A stretch of 64,000 nt of DNA from Takakia lepidozioides (Eukaryota > Streptophyta > Takakiopsida > Takakiales > Takakiaceae). This document shows, in pieces, positions 23,901 to 35,138 of this stretch. The stretch spans positions 34,100,001-34,164,000 of the forward strand of contig CM060731.1 of the NCBI GenBank assembly GCA_030704615.1. Reading direction: 5' to 3'. The notes beneath the pieces are model-generated. The model had not been told where the DNA came from. It was given only the letters and a program-made list of their open reading frames with translations, and searched no databases. The position numbers and the translations under genes are program-made. Each line of letters begins with the position of its first letter. Position 1 is the first letter of the stretch.

Positions 23901-25088
23901 CAGAAACTACCTTTGTCAGGGGCTGACGCCGGTAGTATGACTTACCTTGGAGCAGACTATTAATCCGAGTTTTCCAGATATCCTCTAGAAATCCCTTCAC
24001 AAAGCATCAATATGCTGTGTGTGGTTTGCCCAATCACTAGGCCCCAAAAGGGCCTGGGCTTTTGGCTCAGCCTCAAGACTTTCAAAGTTGGTAAACAGAC
24101 CTTGATGGATTTGAAGAGGGTGTCTCTCTCATGAGAGTACCCAGGAGAATGAATCAGAAAATGAATATTGTCTTCAGGTTGCCCACACAACCGGCAATTG
24201 CAATCCCTCTTTCCTCTCTGCATCTGTTTGCTGTTCAAAGGTGGGCTTCCCTCCCTGAGTTTAAATTTCAGTCTAGTGCTGAGGGTGGGTAAACCCTTGA
24301 GGTCATCCATGATGGCCTCTCCCATTAGCCTCTACGTCAGATTTATCCAACAGGGTGAAGACTTGTGGGCTTAGATTCAGATCCTCTTGGTCATTCACCA
24401 ATTGGCACTCAATTGGCTGACTTTTGATGGAATGGTGCAGGTTCGATATCTTTGGGGTAGGAGTGTTGTCTTCAACAAGGCCACAAGCAAGAGAGCGAAT
24501 GCCCACATCAAGCAGTGTGCTGCTGAAAATAATATCCTCCCCAACATTATTGGCAAAGGGAACCCCAAAAAGTTTGTGCCCAATGAAAGCTCAAATTCAA
24601 CAGATATTCCTATGCACCGCGAAATACAAGTCCTCGTCACGTCCCTCCATACATCTCTCTATGAGGATTTGACAGAGACCTATTCACGGCATGAAACTGT
24701 GACTGGCGAGACGGTGCGTGTGGCACAATTGACCCACAACAGTAAACAGACCTTTAGCGCTGGTGAAGATAACCAGGCACTGGTGGAGGTTCTGCTGCTC
24801 AGTTTTGTTGATGATCTTTTTGTCACTCCTTTATCAACATTTGGTGGTCTGGCACAAGCCTACGGAGCGCTTACCCCTCGGTTCATTGAAATGAAGAAGA
24901 ACTATAGGTCTTGTGTGCAGGCTCAGACAGTAGATCTCTGCTATCAAAGGGCACAATTGTACTATGATTGTCCTCATGACTGGGATGTTGATTGGAAGCC
25001 CATTGAAAGGGTAGTTCCTTACATCAAAAGATGTTTGCCCATTGAAGAGGGTGATGGGGTACAATTAATGCCACCTCCCTTAAGCTGA
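20937..25088 (+). CDS. GT37-family (xyloglucan-type) fucosyltransferase, four exons
   Basis: GT37 enzymes transfer fucose from GDP-fucose to cell-wall glycans such as xyloglucan and arabinogalactan proteins in the Golgi. Exons: 20937-21230, 22196-22670 (or to 22592), 23290-23627, 24441-25088. Either exon 2 end keeps the frame and gives 584 or 558 residues; Arabidopsis FUT1 has 558. A type II signal anchor lies at about 20-41 (WWVCVPAMLMLLFLFPTTFF). Family motifs are CKFLVADIHGVGLGNK, RVLLI, PFPGSSWLL, FFCNTEQ, GIQVR across the exon 3/4 joint, and SFVDDLFVTPLSTFGGLAQA, matching the LS-D-LVTS-STFGYVA block. Introns 1 and 3 hold LINE fragments. The start is the ATG just before the anchor; one at 20910 is also in frame. 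No break was seen. Confidence 0.88.
21715..21765 (+). mobile_element. Very short LINE family B 3' end in fucosyltransferase intron 1
   Basis: The stretch ggccacaaggctccggtaaa followed by caatgttgtatgagta matches the 3' terminus of the family B element at 10000-10035. No coding part remains. Confidence 0.65.
23831..24388 (-). mobile_element. LINE family B fragment in fucosyltransferase intron 3
   Basis: On the minus strand this reads the same protein region as 9261-10031: LSPQVFTLLDKSD, then LPTLSTRLKFKLREGS, then CNCRLCGQPEDNIHFLIH. It is antisense to the host gene and ends only about 50 bases before exon 4. It has frame breaks. I could not identify a convincing target duplication. Confidence 0.82.
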
Positions 25089-26693
25089 AAAAGAGAGGAT
25101 TTGTCCATTGTACATGTTGTAAATAAGTCTTACAGGGTTTCATCATTTCAATGTTATTAAGGGCTAGCAAGCCTAATGTCCTAAGCTTCTGACTTTTGTT
25201 GAATCAGTGAGCCTGTTACTCTGTTGCAAAACTCGGATCAGATCCTTTGAAGACCCGCCAACGCATTTAAAGGAGATTTAAGCTGGATCTGGTCGATTAT
25301 GAATGTCAACCACATGCAGCCTTCACACGGCCCCAGTGAACTTTCTCCCTAACAAAAAACATATCCCCACTTTTCTGAGGATATGGGGGCCAGGGTGGCC
25401 ATGGAGCACACACTTCATTACCACAGGACTAGACAAGGATCCACTGCACACGGAAGAAGCCCGGAAGGGGAGATTTGTTCATTTACTTTCACAATTGTCC
25501 AGTGTCATCAACAGAAGAGTTGCTCCTAAGCTTCTAAAAAACTCAGCTGTACACAGTCCATCAGTCCGGTACCAGCATTGGCTTCCTTTCAGCAGAGGAA
25601 ATTCCGAGAAACCAGAGTGACAACTTCCTAATGTTGGAGACAAGCTTCCAAGGGTATTCCTGGGGCTAAAAGCTAGCAGCATCTGCAACAAGCAACTACT
25701 GAACAGCTTCAATGTGACAGATGGTCGAGATTCTTAGCCAGGTGTTTTGTCCTCGTCCTATTATGACACAGAAAGAGAAAGAGCAGCTAAGGGGCAGGCC
25801 AAAGAGCAGCACGAGTCTCAGGATTAATGACAGAACACTGGGACCTCCAGGAGAGAGTCTGGGGCCAGAGTTGAAAGAGTATCCTGCTACTGGTGCATAG
25901 TTTGTTCTGCTCTACAATCTCCAACAATTCACAAGGTGAATGAATGCAATGGACTATTAGAACCTTCGCACTTGCCCCCCAACCAAACGTTAGTGTCAGC
26001 GTTGTAAGAGGTTGAGGGTGGAGGTGTTTTGACATGACGCCAGTAAACAAACAATCTCGAAATGTGAGGCCAGCCAAGCACAGAAACCGGCACAGGTTAT
26101 CAACAGGTCCTTGGATCTTCATATGTATATAGCAGCAAAGATGATTTTCACATGAAGTTTTCCCTTTGCTTTCGAATTGCAAGTATCCTATGATCTAGCT
26201 CTTATGAGAAAACCTCCCTAACTCCCTACATCTAAAGATGAGATGCAAAAAACCCTTTAAACAAGACTACTGGCTACCTGGAGGAGCATATTGTACAAGC
26301 GGAGTTGAGGGGCCATCACTGGTTGTGCTGCGCCACCATGGATGAATAAGGTTTTTTGCAAAGGGGGGTTCCTGTACAGATTCAGGGCTTTTAAGAGGGG
26401 ATTCAGAGCGTAGCACGTCTCAACTAGAAGTCTAGGCACATCCCCCTCACTTGCCTTTGCACTAACAAGAATCCCCGCCACGTGAGTGACTTCAGTTCTC
26501 GAACAGGCCTGGTGAAGGCAATGACATGTCCATTCGACCTATTTCCTCCTGCACAACAATTACCAGTGCCTCCGCATCTCCCAAGTCCGCAATTAGGAAT
26601 CAGAGAGAGCCAAATCATTGGGCCATTGGATGGTTCGTGGTTTGTGGGCTGATAGCCCACAAAGAAAAACCATTACTTCGGCTGCGATCAAAC
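25089..26693. other. Intergenic stretch between convergent genes
   Basis: Presumably 3' UTR of the fucosyltransferase gene at the left, and possibly that of the hypothetical minus-strand gene at the right. Short ORFs here show no recognisable domain. I see no repeat, RNA gene or transposon terminus. Confidence 0.4.
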
Positions 26694-27230
26694 TCATGCA
26701 CTTATTCGAAAGCAAGTCGGAATAAGATGCATTCTGCATGAGGATGATAGACAGTCCCCACGCTTGCTAAACAGATGAGAAGCTCTAATGGTCCATTTGT
26801 CCTTCAGCAATCTGGCTTGAAGTGGGAGCCGGAAATTGCATGCAACCACAGCCCAGGCTGCGGCTTTCAACTTCATCAACGATGACTTCATCTTGTCAGG
26901 CAGTGTCTGTTCCCTTGAAAATGTATAAGTGCGAAGATATTGCTGCCGGATCCCGTAATCCCGAGGTGCTGTTGCAAAATCGAAGCCTTCATCATCTGAG
27001 TAGTCATTGTGAAGGGAAGAAAATGGAACCTCAATCAGTTTGAAGTTATCGACATCCGATCGCCGCTTGCTTAGACTTTCAAAATGACTGGTAAAGGGCG
27101 CTGTAGCGTAATTCCGTGAAACATAAGGGCTCATCATCCTGAATGTTTGATCCGCCACAAACTTAGCTCCTCCTGCTTTCCTAACAGCAATGTCTAAGGT
27201 CGAAGGCTCGTGATCAGCTTGGTTCGGCAC
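26694..27230 (-). CDS. Hypothetical protein, 178 residues, possible single exon
   Basis: I do not recognise this protein. It starts MPNQADHEPSTLDIAVRKAG and contains RQQYLRTYTFSREQTLPDK followed by a basic and then hydrophobic stretch (LMKLKAAAWAVVACNFRLPL). The YLR-YTF plus basic block vaguely recalls small uncharacterised plant proteins, but that is only an impression. Codon structure looks gene-like in the middle; the last 40 residues may be intron read-through. It is convergent with the fucosyltransferase gene. A GA/CT run lies about 370 bases upstream. It could equally be a chance ORF. Confidence 0.35.
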   Translation of the reverse strand: MPNQADHEPSTLDIAVRKAGGAKFVADQTFRMMSPYVSRNYATAPFTSHFESLSKRRSDVDNFKLIEVPFSSLHNDYSDDEGFDFATAPRDYGIRQQYLRTYTFSREQTLPDKMKSSLMKLKAAAWAVVACNFRLPLQARLLKDKWTIRASHLFSKRGDCLSSSCRMHLIPTCFRISA

Positions 27231-27604
27231 ACTGATTACAACCCACTACACGATATCTTCTGCGTGCAAAACGGCTGTCATATCAAATTTGTTCTCTGCC
27301 CCAAGCAGCATCGTCGAGTGTCAGCTAATGAGAATTGCTCCACTTTTTCTTTCACCTTCCTCAGCCCTCTACGGAAATCCGACTGCTTGTTCAGCTGGAA
27401 TACCTGCTCCTTCGCACTCACCGTTCTCTATTTAGCAGTAGTATTTCCCGATCTCAGTCAGAACAGATACGGAGAGCGAAACTCCTTCCGAATCATAAAC
27501 GTGAATGAGGAAATCGCAGAAGTCACAGATGACCACCCCAAAAACGGCCTTCCAGTTCTCTGTGATGCCTGATTTCCAATTATTAGTGTGTGTGTGTGAA
27601 CAGC

Positions 27605-27631
27605 ACCGAGAGGGAGAGAGAGAAAGAGAGA
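27605..27631. repeat. GA-rich microsatellite
   Basis: A run of gagagggagagagagaaaga type, following a short gt run at 27585-27597. On the minus strand it is a CT-rich tract, often found near plant promoters. Confidence 0.6.
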
Positions 27632-27967
27632 GCTGGGTTTCTGAAAGAAATGGCGGTCCAGCTACCCAACACATACAATCACATAACCAACCGAGATGGA
27701 AGAGAGGGGAAAGCTGGGAGAGAGCGCTGAGTGCGAGATACCCACAAGAAGGAATGGTTGCAGAGAAACTCCGTTAAATAGCAGCGAAGCTTCTCTCAAC
27801 AATGAGCACGGCGGCTCGAAGAAGAAGAGACCTCTCAGCAGCACACACCCTGCCCACGTAAGTACTTGGAGACGCTTTGGTCCCCCTCCCTTTTTACCGG
27901 TCCACAGCCCTCTACTTTCACTAATTACCACCGATAAAGTTACTATTCCTTTTTCACTTGCACTTGA

Positions 27968-28130
27968 GCAGGTAGCCCAGTGTTGGGTGTTTGTGCCTTG
28001 CCTGTGCATGGCATGACCTGGGTGATCCTGGGTTCAATCCTTCAACATGTGCCTTCACCTATCCATCGGCCCCTCGATGGGCTGTAGGCTCTGTAAATCC
28101 ACTGGACGTTAAACAAACTTTAAACTGGGA
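27968..28130 (+). mobile_element. tRNA-derived SINE-like element
   Basis: An A-box-like tagcccagtgttggg (27973) and a B-box-like gggttcaatcc (28030) are spaced as in a tRNA-derived Pol III promoter. They are followed by a non-tRNA body ending near cactggacgttaaacaaact. Only one full copy is visible here. Assignment rests on promoter boxes alone. Confidence 0.5.
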
Positions 28131-31100
28131 CGGTTGAAGCAACTACCACTGAGCATGAACTATGGGGATCAGGTTTCATGGGGTTTTTTCCCCCCCATGG
28201 AACCGGTTATGGTGGGATGGTTGAAGAATTTGCGATGAGCATAACTCAGTTTCATGGGGAATTTGGCGTTAAGTCAATTTTAGCGACTCGTCCCGCCGAA
28301 GTTTTTGAATCAATTTTCTGGGTGGTTTTCATTTCATGCCTTCAATAATAATAAATCCTTGTCCTCCTATTGTACCTCACTTGAGTCTACCTAGCACATC
28401 TTGTATTGATCTATTTAAATTAATCTGCTTTATCTGAGACCCGTAACAATTATTTCATTCTCACTTATAGCTACTTCCATCCAGATTCCAAAGGAAGTAA
28501 TGAAGATTTGACGAACACCTCATTCGTAAACTGATAGGCACAATTTGGTTATTTTGATCTTCATTCCTAGATCCTACAAGAGAGAAGATGCCGGCCGGGC
28601 AAAAATGTGCCCAACAGTTCCATTGGGTACAGTAGTAGTAGGCACTTAGTCACAAACACTCCTACCGACAGGGGGACTTTCTCAGTGCGATACTTGTTGC
28701 ATTTACGGGTGTGGACTTTCTTGCACGATAATCAAATATGGTTGCTATAGTCACCCACACAGTACTTGTGCGGATTCCGGAAGCGTCGATGCAGCAGTCT
28801 CACTCTCACCGAGGAACGACAGTCAAAAGGAGCGGCTGCTCCAGCCACCCTACGGGTCATGTCACAATGAACTCCCACCGGTCACACGAAAAACTGTTGA
28901 CTGAGGTTTACACCTTAGTATGATGTTTCGAGTTTCGACTTGCTTTGGGTCCCTGCATGTTTTGTATGTTTGACTCCCTCTTTTGTTGGGTCGGCCTTTT
29001 CCTAAAGGCAAGGACTCCTTACGCGATAAAATCATGGGTTGGAGAAGGGAACATTGTTACAATTATTGCCAACTGAAGTATGAGGATGGATGAATGTGAT
29101 GCATTGACAATCCAAGGCAGGGCTAGCCTGCATCCATGTGCCTGGCCTCCTTCCCAAAAAGAACTTGCTACTTACAGAATTTGCTTAACTTATAAAGCAA
29201 TCTCTCCCTACCTACTAGGGATTTGCTTACCTCTCTCCAAATAACATATAATCCCCAAATTAGAAATGAATGCTCTGGTTTGGCAGGGCAGCCGGCCGCA
29301 GCCGTCATCCATCCCTAAGATAGTAGAGATAGGCTCATGTCCTAGAAGGAACCAACTTTTGTTGGCAATTCACTAGGGTCCCTTCCCCAACTTACTGATG
29401 CATAAGGCTATTTCATAGATGAGGCAAAATATTTGGGGAATATATTGGGACCCAATTTGGGAGGTTGACAAAACCGCACACAACAAAAATTTGCCAAGAA
29501 TTGCGAAAAACTTGTTGACAAGAACTCGGCGAATTTCCGCCAAATTTCGACTTCAAAAAAAAGATGGAATATTCTGTTGAAAATTCCCTGTTTTTTTCAT
29601 TGATGAAATCGCAAAACTTCTCCAAATAAAAAATAAATTATGGATGAATTTGCCAAATATGGATGATATAAATGGATTAAAGTATGGAAGAGGATGATTC
29701 TATCCTAATTTCAATGGATGAACAGAATGTACAGCTAAAACGCTGTACATTGTAGCCACTGGTGCTGTTTTCCCAAAGTTTTCAGGAAAAAACCCTGATA
29801 CATAAGAAGTATGTGAATATAGTAAGGTTTGAATATTTGTCCTCCCTCAAATCTTCTGAGGAATCCCAAAATGAATGAGACACCGACACGCTTGGGATCT
29901 CCCATTCTTTTCTTTATTTTCCCCCTTCAACTGAGCCTGCTGCCAGAATGCAGCCTATTTGGGTGCAGACAATTCTGTGTAGGGAATTATAGCCAAGGGT
30001 CAACGACAAACAAAAGAAGAATCCCCGGCAGCCAAATCCTGAGGGGTGATCTGGACGCATCTGCCATTTTGCTTTCCTGGGTGTTGCCAATCTGGCCGAA
30101 CAGGGAGACTTCAATCCAGATGTGTGTGTTGGTGTGTCACTGTGGCCTGCAGCTCTGCCTGCCCAGACACTGTTGCAGCATGGATCGTCTGGCATCATTC
30201 TCCAGTTACATGAGTCAGTTCATCTTGACCGCATGGCATAGTTGGAAGAGCCCAAGTTCCAACCACCCGCGTTAGCTTATCCACATGCATCTAGAGATCT
30301 GTGATCGATGTGAGCTGTTAGGAATTTTTGGGCAACTGGAAAGTCATTAGTCATTACTCTGCACTCCTTGTTCAGAAGTAAAAGTGGTATTCTGATGCAT
30401 TTAGGCGGACCTGGTTGGCGCTTTTCTTGTGCTCCAAGAGGAGGCTTTTGAGCCATACAAAAGGCAAGGCCACGCACAGGCCGGTGGTCTACCTTTATTA
30501 TTATTAGTTGTGTTTTTGTAGCTAGCAGTCAGGAACCATGCAGAAACCCACTGTTCAAGCTGGAAAGGCATGGGGATGTGGCAGGCCCTGCTGCTCCCAT
30601 CGTTAAACCCAGCTGGACTGCAGTCTGCAATACCACAGCGGGCTACCTTGGCAAAGAGGACCTGACAAGCAGTCCATGTGAAATGCGTGGCAGGAGGAGA
30701 GCTTGAGCGACGATCCGCTCTCCCTGCACAGCTCTTGGGCGATGATCATTTGCGCGCCACCACAGTCGTGTGATAAATTTAGTGCCATTTCAGGTATCCC
30801 ATCTTCCCCACAGGTTGCCTAAAAAAGACAAGACGCCGCCACGCACCCACCACACACACAACGCTTGATGAGGCATCGTGTGAGTGCTGCCTGCTTTGCG
30901 GACGTGCTTTACTTACCTAAGTTACGTCCTCCATTACTGCACCACCTCCACCACCCTCCCTTCCATGTCTTGTGGGTGTGTGCACTGTGCCTGTTTCCCT
31001 AAAGAAAAAGAACACCCATTTCTAGAAGGAAAAAAAACATGCACAAATGGGTTAAGAATGATCAGTCATTCAAAAGTTGGGTCACTCCAGAAAATCCGAC

Positions 31101-32040
31101 CATGTAAAGTTGGCACAACCTGAGGGTGTGACGTTGGCACGATCACAACCGCGGTCCCATGCGATTGGCTCTTCCCATAGTGTCGGATTGCCTGACCTTC
31201 CCAAACTAGCCAAATGAATTGGGGTACATAGAACGATCACAAAAGCATATAATCAGTCTTATATGTATGTAAAGCGTACATATAAGGCTGATTTCTCTTC
31301 GTTATTATCGGTATACAACCGTAATAGCCAGCCACGAGTGCGAGGGCAATACAAAAAAGTATAATGCACAGTGACGATTACACTCTCCGTAATGCACACC
31401 TCCGACGATGAAAGGAAAAAGAAAATCATCCCATTTCTTTCCGGAGAGGAGGGCCCCTCCAATTTTATGCCCTAGGGCCTTGGGCGGTACTGGGGCCTTC
31501 TTCTATACTTATCTCCAATTTGTCCCAATGGTGTCCTAACTTGAGATTTGTCTTGGTCCATTGATGGGTCCCTGTGCCCAGTGGGGTCCCTGAAAATTGC
31601 TTTCCAACTAATCAAGCTTTCCAATTGGACCACGTGGGACAGAGACAGAGTTTGGGGACACATGGTTGCTTCTTGCGGACCCCATGTGGCAGATCATAAT
31701 ACTTCTGTCGTTTCTGGAACAAAAAGGCTTAGTCAATACGGACCAACAAACGATCTGTTCTGTGTGGGCCCTGTCTTGCATGCATACGTACCACGTATTC
31801 ATCCAAGATACATACAGTCATCTAGGGTACGTCCAAAGACTAAGTCCAGCCTCACACAGCGTACCTCTAAGCCTATGCCACATGTTATGTTTCGTCTCAT
31901 ATGCTTGGACTCCTGTACCCTTCAGCTCCACGTCACCTGCCAGATGGATGTTTTTATCGATAGAGTTAATTCCACCTCAAGTCACCATTTATAAAAGCGT
32001 CCGACTCCTCTAGGTACATGCACCTCCTCTTAATATTTGA
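28131..32040. other. Intergenic DNA without recognised genes
   Basis: No supported gene. A short imperfect direct repeat is present near 28120-28260 (tggttgaag...gagcat...tttcatgggg twice). The rest is AT-rich intergenic sequence with scattered chance ORFs. A hairpin lies at 31253-31291. Confidence 0.45.
31253..31291. repeat. Inverted repeat (hairpin)
   Basis: Arms tcagtcttatatgta (31253-31267) and tacatataaggctga (31277-31291) pair over 15 bases with one mismatch and a 9-base loop. It could be the core of a small MITE, but I saw no flanking duplication. Confidence 0.6.
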
Positions 32041-32044
32041 GGTG

Positions 32045-32385
32045 TAACAATCTTATTGGCTTGCTCATTCAATTCGGCCGATAAAATGCAGATGAAGAGA
32101 AGAAAACTCTTGTCGAAATAGATGTAACTTATGGTGTCATTTAACCCAAAAGACTATATTAACCTTTTGCTTTGGAAGGTGGCCACCTTTTGGTAGATAT
32201 ATTGTTGATCCAACCATCCTTTTTTACATGGTTGGGGTTAGGTATAATGGGTGACATCCAGCTTATACCTATGCTAACAATCTTATGGGCTTGTTGTTCA
32301 ATTTGAGTGGTAAATGCAAAGGAAGACAATAACACTCTTGTTGTAACAGATGTAACGTATGGTGTCACTTCATCCCAAGGAACGA
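32045..32385. repeat. Diverged direct repeat of about 105 bp
   Basis: The segment from acaatcttattggcttg (32047) to ttatggtgtcattt (about 32147) recurs from acaatcttatgggcttg (32277) to gtatggtgtcactt (about 32372). Both end in the atggtgtca module seen in the neighbouring SINE family, so they may be related remnants. Confidence 0.6.
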
Positions 32386-32691
32386 AGAGGATGAGGGCCC
32401 CAAGGGAGAGTAGATTATGGCAACTCTTCATCGGAGGGACTAGTGCCTTTCATGGCACCCTAGAATACAAGAGATACCTACAATCCAGTACTAATAGGCG
32501 AGTTATTAAAACCCGAACCGGTGGCTGACGTCAGGCTCGGTTGAAGGACCCAATAGTCCACGAAAAGGTCAAAAGGTTGAATTGCTTTCTTTGTAGAATA
32601 GCTTGTTTTTTCCCCATGATTCTGTGAAACTAGATAATGTGAGGATGCTGGGTGGCAGCCAGCTAATACTCATTATAATATTATAATATTT

Positions 32692-32860
32692 GACGCCTCC
32701 AAAAGGAAGCGTAAATTATGGCGTCTCTTCACCTCGAAGGGTTAGTGCCTTGTGCTAGGAAGGTGGAGACCTTTGTGACACCAATTGGTGGATTGAACCC
32801 ACAACCACTTCCGAGGTGGTATATGCCCATAACTGGGCTACAACTTGGTTGTCACTGATA
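32692..32860 (-). mobile_element. SINE, copy 1 of a three-copy cluster
   Basis: On the minus strand it reads an A-box-like tgtagcccagttatgggc, then a B-box-like gtgggttcaatcc, then aaggtctccacct, then gaagagacgccataatttac near the 3' end. The same order is found in the next two copies and at 63371-63545, which defines a family. Confidence 0.7.
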
Positions 32861-32881
32861 CTTAAATCGAATAAAAATATA

Positions 32882-33055
32882 GACACCTCCCGAACGGAGC
32901 GTAAATTATGGTGTCTCTTCACCACAAGGCTACTGCTGCGGAAAGGTGGACACCTTCATGACACACCGGACCATGGTTTGAACTCACAACCACATCCAAC
33001 GTGGTATGTGCCCATTACCACTTGGCTACATGTTGGTTGTCCGCTAATACTCATA
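32882..33055 (-). mobile_element. SINE, copy 2 of the cluster
   Basis: Minus-strand A-box-like tagccaagtggtaatgggc and B-box-like gtgagttcaaacc, then ggtgtccacctt and gaagagacaccataatttac, ending in gcgctccg-like sequence and an AT-rich tail. It is well preserved relative to copy 3. Confidence 0.72.
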
Positions 33056-33203
33056 GCCAAGGGAGACATTTGTTTGTAGACGGACATAGTAAGAGCACCC
33101 CCAAGGTAGGTACGCCATGCCATTTCCAACGCCATTTTGGCACGGCGGTTCCCCGGATCCTCACCCTACCCCGCCAACACTATAAAAATAATAATAATAA
33201 TAA

Positions 33204-33372
33204 TGACTCTTTCCGAAGGGAGCGTAACTTATGGTGTCACTTCACCACAAAGGCTACTTCCTTCCGGCTGAAAGGTGGACACCTTCATGACACACCAGAC
33301 CATGGTTTGAACCCACAACCACATCCAACGTGGTGCCCATTACCACTCGGCTACATGCTGGTTGTCCCGCCA
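33204..33372 (-). mobile_element. SINE, copy 3 of the cluster
   Basis: Same family: tagccgagtggtaatgggc, gtgggttcaaacc, ggtgtccacctt, and gaagtgacaccataagttac. It ends beside an (aat)n run at 33186-33203, probably its 3' tail. Confidence 0.72.
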
Positions 33373-33503
33373 ACACTATATTTGGCACCGAGGGACCTAT
33401 GCAAAAGGCAGGGCCATATTTTACATCTTTGGCGTACCTCGCCAAACCTCCGCGTACACATGCACGCCCAAGCACTGGGGAGCAAGTCTCGTGTGTGCAC
33501 ATC

Positions 33504-34231
33504 TGTCGCGCACCTCACTTCGGTAAACTCCCCTTCAAGTCATAGTTACTCGCTTTGATGCGCGCGCCTGACTCCCAACCTGGCCGCCGGGCCAACTTGG
33601 AGCTTCGGCTGCTCACCGGGACATAACGGTCCCCCTTCGTTCCCCCACTAAACCCTCCACCTATTTGGGCCTAGTGGAATTCCCTTTGGTAGATGGCAGT
33701 CCGGAACAGCTCCCCACTCTTTGGTCGCTTTCCGGCTCGCTCGCTCACTCACTAGTTTTTGGTCACCAACGGGCTTGCACCGTTCTCGGGTTACTACTCC
33801 CTATATATACTTCTGTAGCTGTCCGCGGGGGTTTCACAACCAGCCATGCCATTTTATGGCGAACCACCACGAAAACCCTCGACTCCCGGTGATGAGTCGC
33901 GGTGAGTCTTGGCCCACTCATCACGGCCTCTATGGACCGTGATGAGTCCCAAGATTCCCCACGACTCCCACCACGAGGTCTCCGCCCCCATGGTGAGTCC
34001 TATGCCACCCCCACTAAGTCTCGCTAAGCTACCACCACCCCTTGTGGAGCCACCCCCCACCGCAACCCGGTGTGCGGGGCTCCACCTAGTGAGCGCCTCC
34101 GCCTCCTTGAGTGCCTTGGGCACTCAAGGGTGCTTCAGCCCCCCCATCCTATCGCTGCCGCTGCCCCCACCACAGGGGCAGCCCCTCACGTGTCCCGACC
34201 CCCCCTGCCCTCAAGGCAAAGGGCCGCGACA
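33504..34231 (-). repeat. E1 3' LTR, complete (728 bp)
   Basis: Starts tgtcgcgcacc and ends gggccgcgaca, giving 7-bp inverted termini. On the minus strand a TATA box (tatatatag) lies near 33810. Near-identical to both E2 LTRs. Confidence 0.92.
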
Positions 34232-35138
34232 CACACCCCTACCAACAGGGAGTCGATGTCCTCATCGACTTGTCCATTTTGTAGAAACGAACATCCAAGT
34301 TGTGGCGTCCCACATCAAGGAGTTTGTTTCCGTACCATGGCGTCCCATGGCAAAAAACCAAACCCCACACTTGACTCTACTCTCCACTAGCTAGTTCGGC
34401 CGACTTCCTCCAAGTCCCGGCCAAGGGTGGAGCCTCTCAAGCTCCTCCCAGTGCACTCTTTTTGGCCTACTTCAAGGCCAAGGAACGATCCTCCCCGAGG
34501 ATCAAATCGCCTTACTGCAACAACATTGCTTGCGACCGCTCATGATGCCGCTTTTGGCATCACCTTGAGCAAGGGTTCACCTGGAACCCTCTTTGACTAG
34601 GAAGATAACCTTGAACCAACCGTGCGCCCCAATCACTACAATTGGGTCCGCCTTGGAATGCTGGCCTGAGGTACGGGAACACGCCGAAGCCGCACTACGA
34701 CTTCGTCCCGAGGCTACACGATTATAGTACGTGAACGGAAGCACGTAGCTTCCGCGTTAGCCCGCACTACAAGGCAACCCTCTCGGTAGCGCAGTTATAG
34801 TACGCGCACACGCCAGGTGTGCGTACTAGCACGTGAACTCCCAAAGAAGGCACAAGTTTTTTTGCCCCTTGGATGGGAGTCACCCGATTTCGGCACTACG
34901 CAAACACACGGTTAACCCAATTTACCTCTCCCACTTTTATAAGCTAGCATGCATTCTACACACTAGCCAACCATACCATGCATCACCATTCCAAACAAAA
35001 TAGGACGCACAACATTTGGAAGCCATTTCATTTATAGCACGTTTTGTACAATACAAGTTTTTGCAATCGGATTCCTAAGCTAACTAAGCCGGGCTAAGCA
35101 TGCATTTCCTCCCCCACGCTCCAAGGTTGATGTCCCCA

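Noticed and set aside
28030-28041. B-box-like sequence as part of a true tRNA gene
   Set aside because: The surrounding sequence does not fold as a cloverleaf by eye and lacks anticodon-arm pairing, so a SINE is more likely.
31548-31994. 148-residue plus-strand ORF in intergenic DNA
   Set aside because: No domain, no splice context, and composition typical of non-coding sequence.
34070-34390. ORFs in the E1 and E2 LTR and leader regions (also at 55746-56045)
   Set aside because: Pro/His-rich translations of LTR sequence on the strand opposite to the element; repeated only because the LTRs are repeated.
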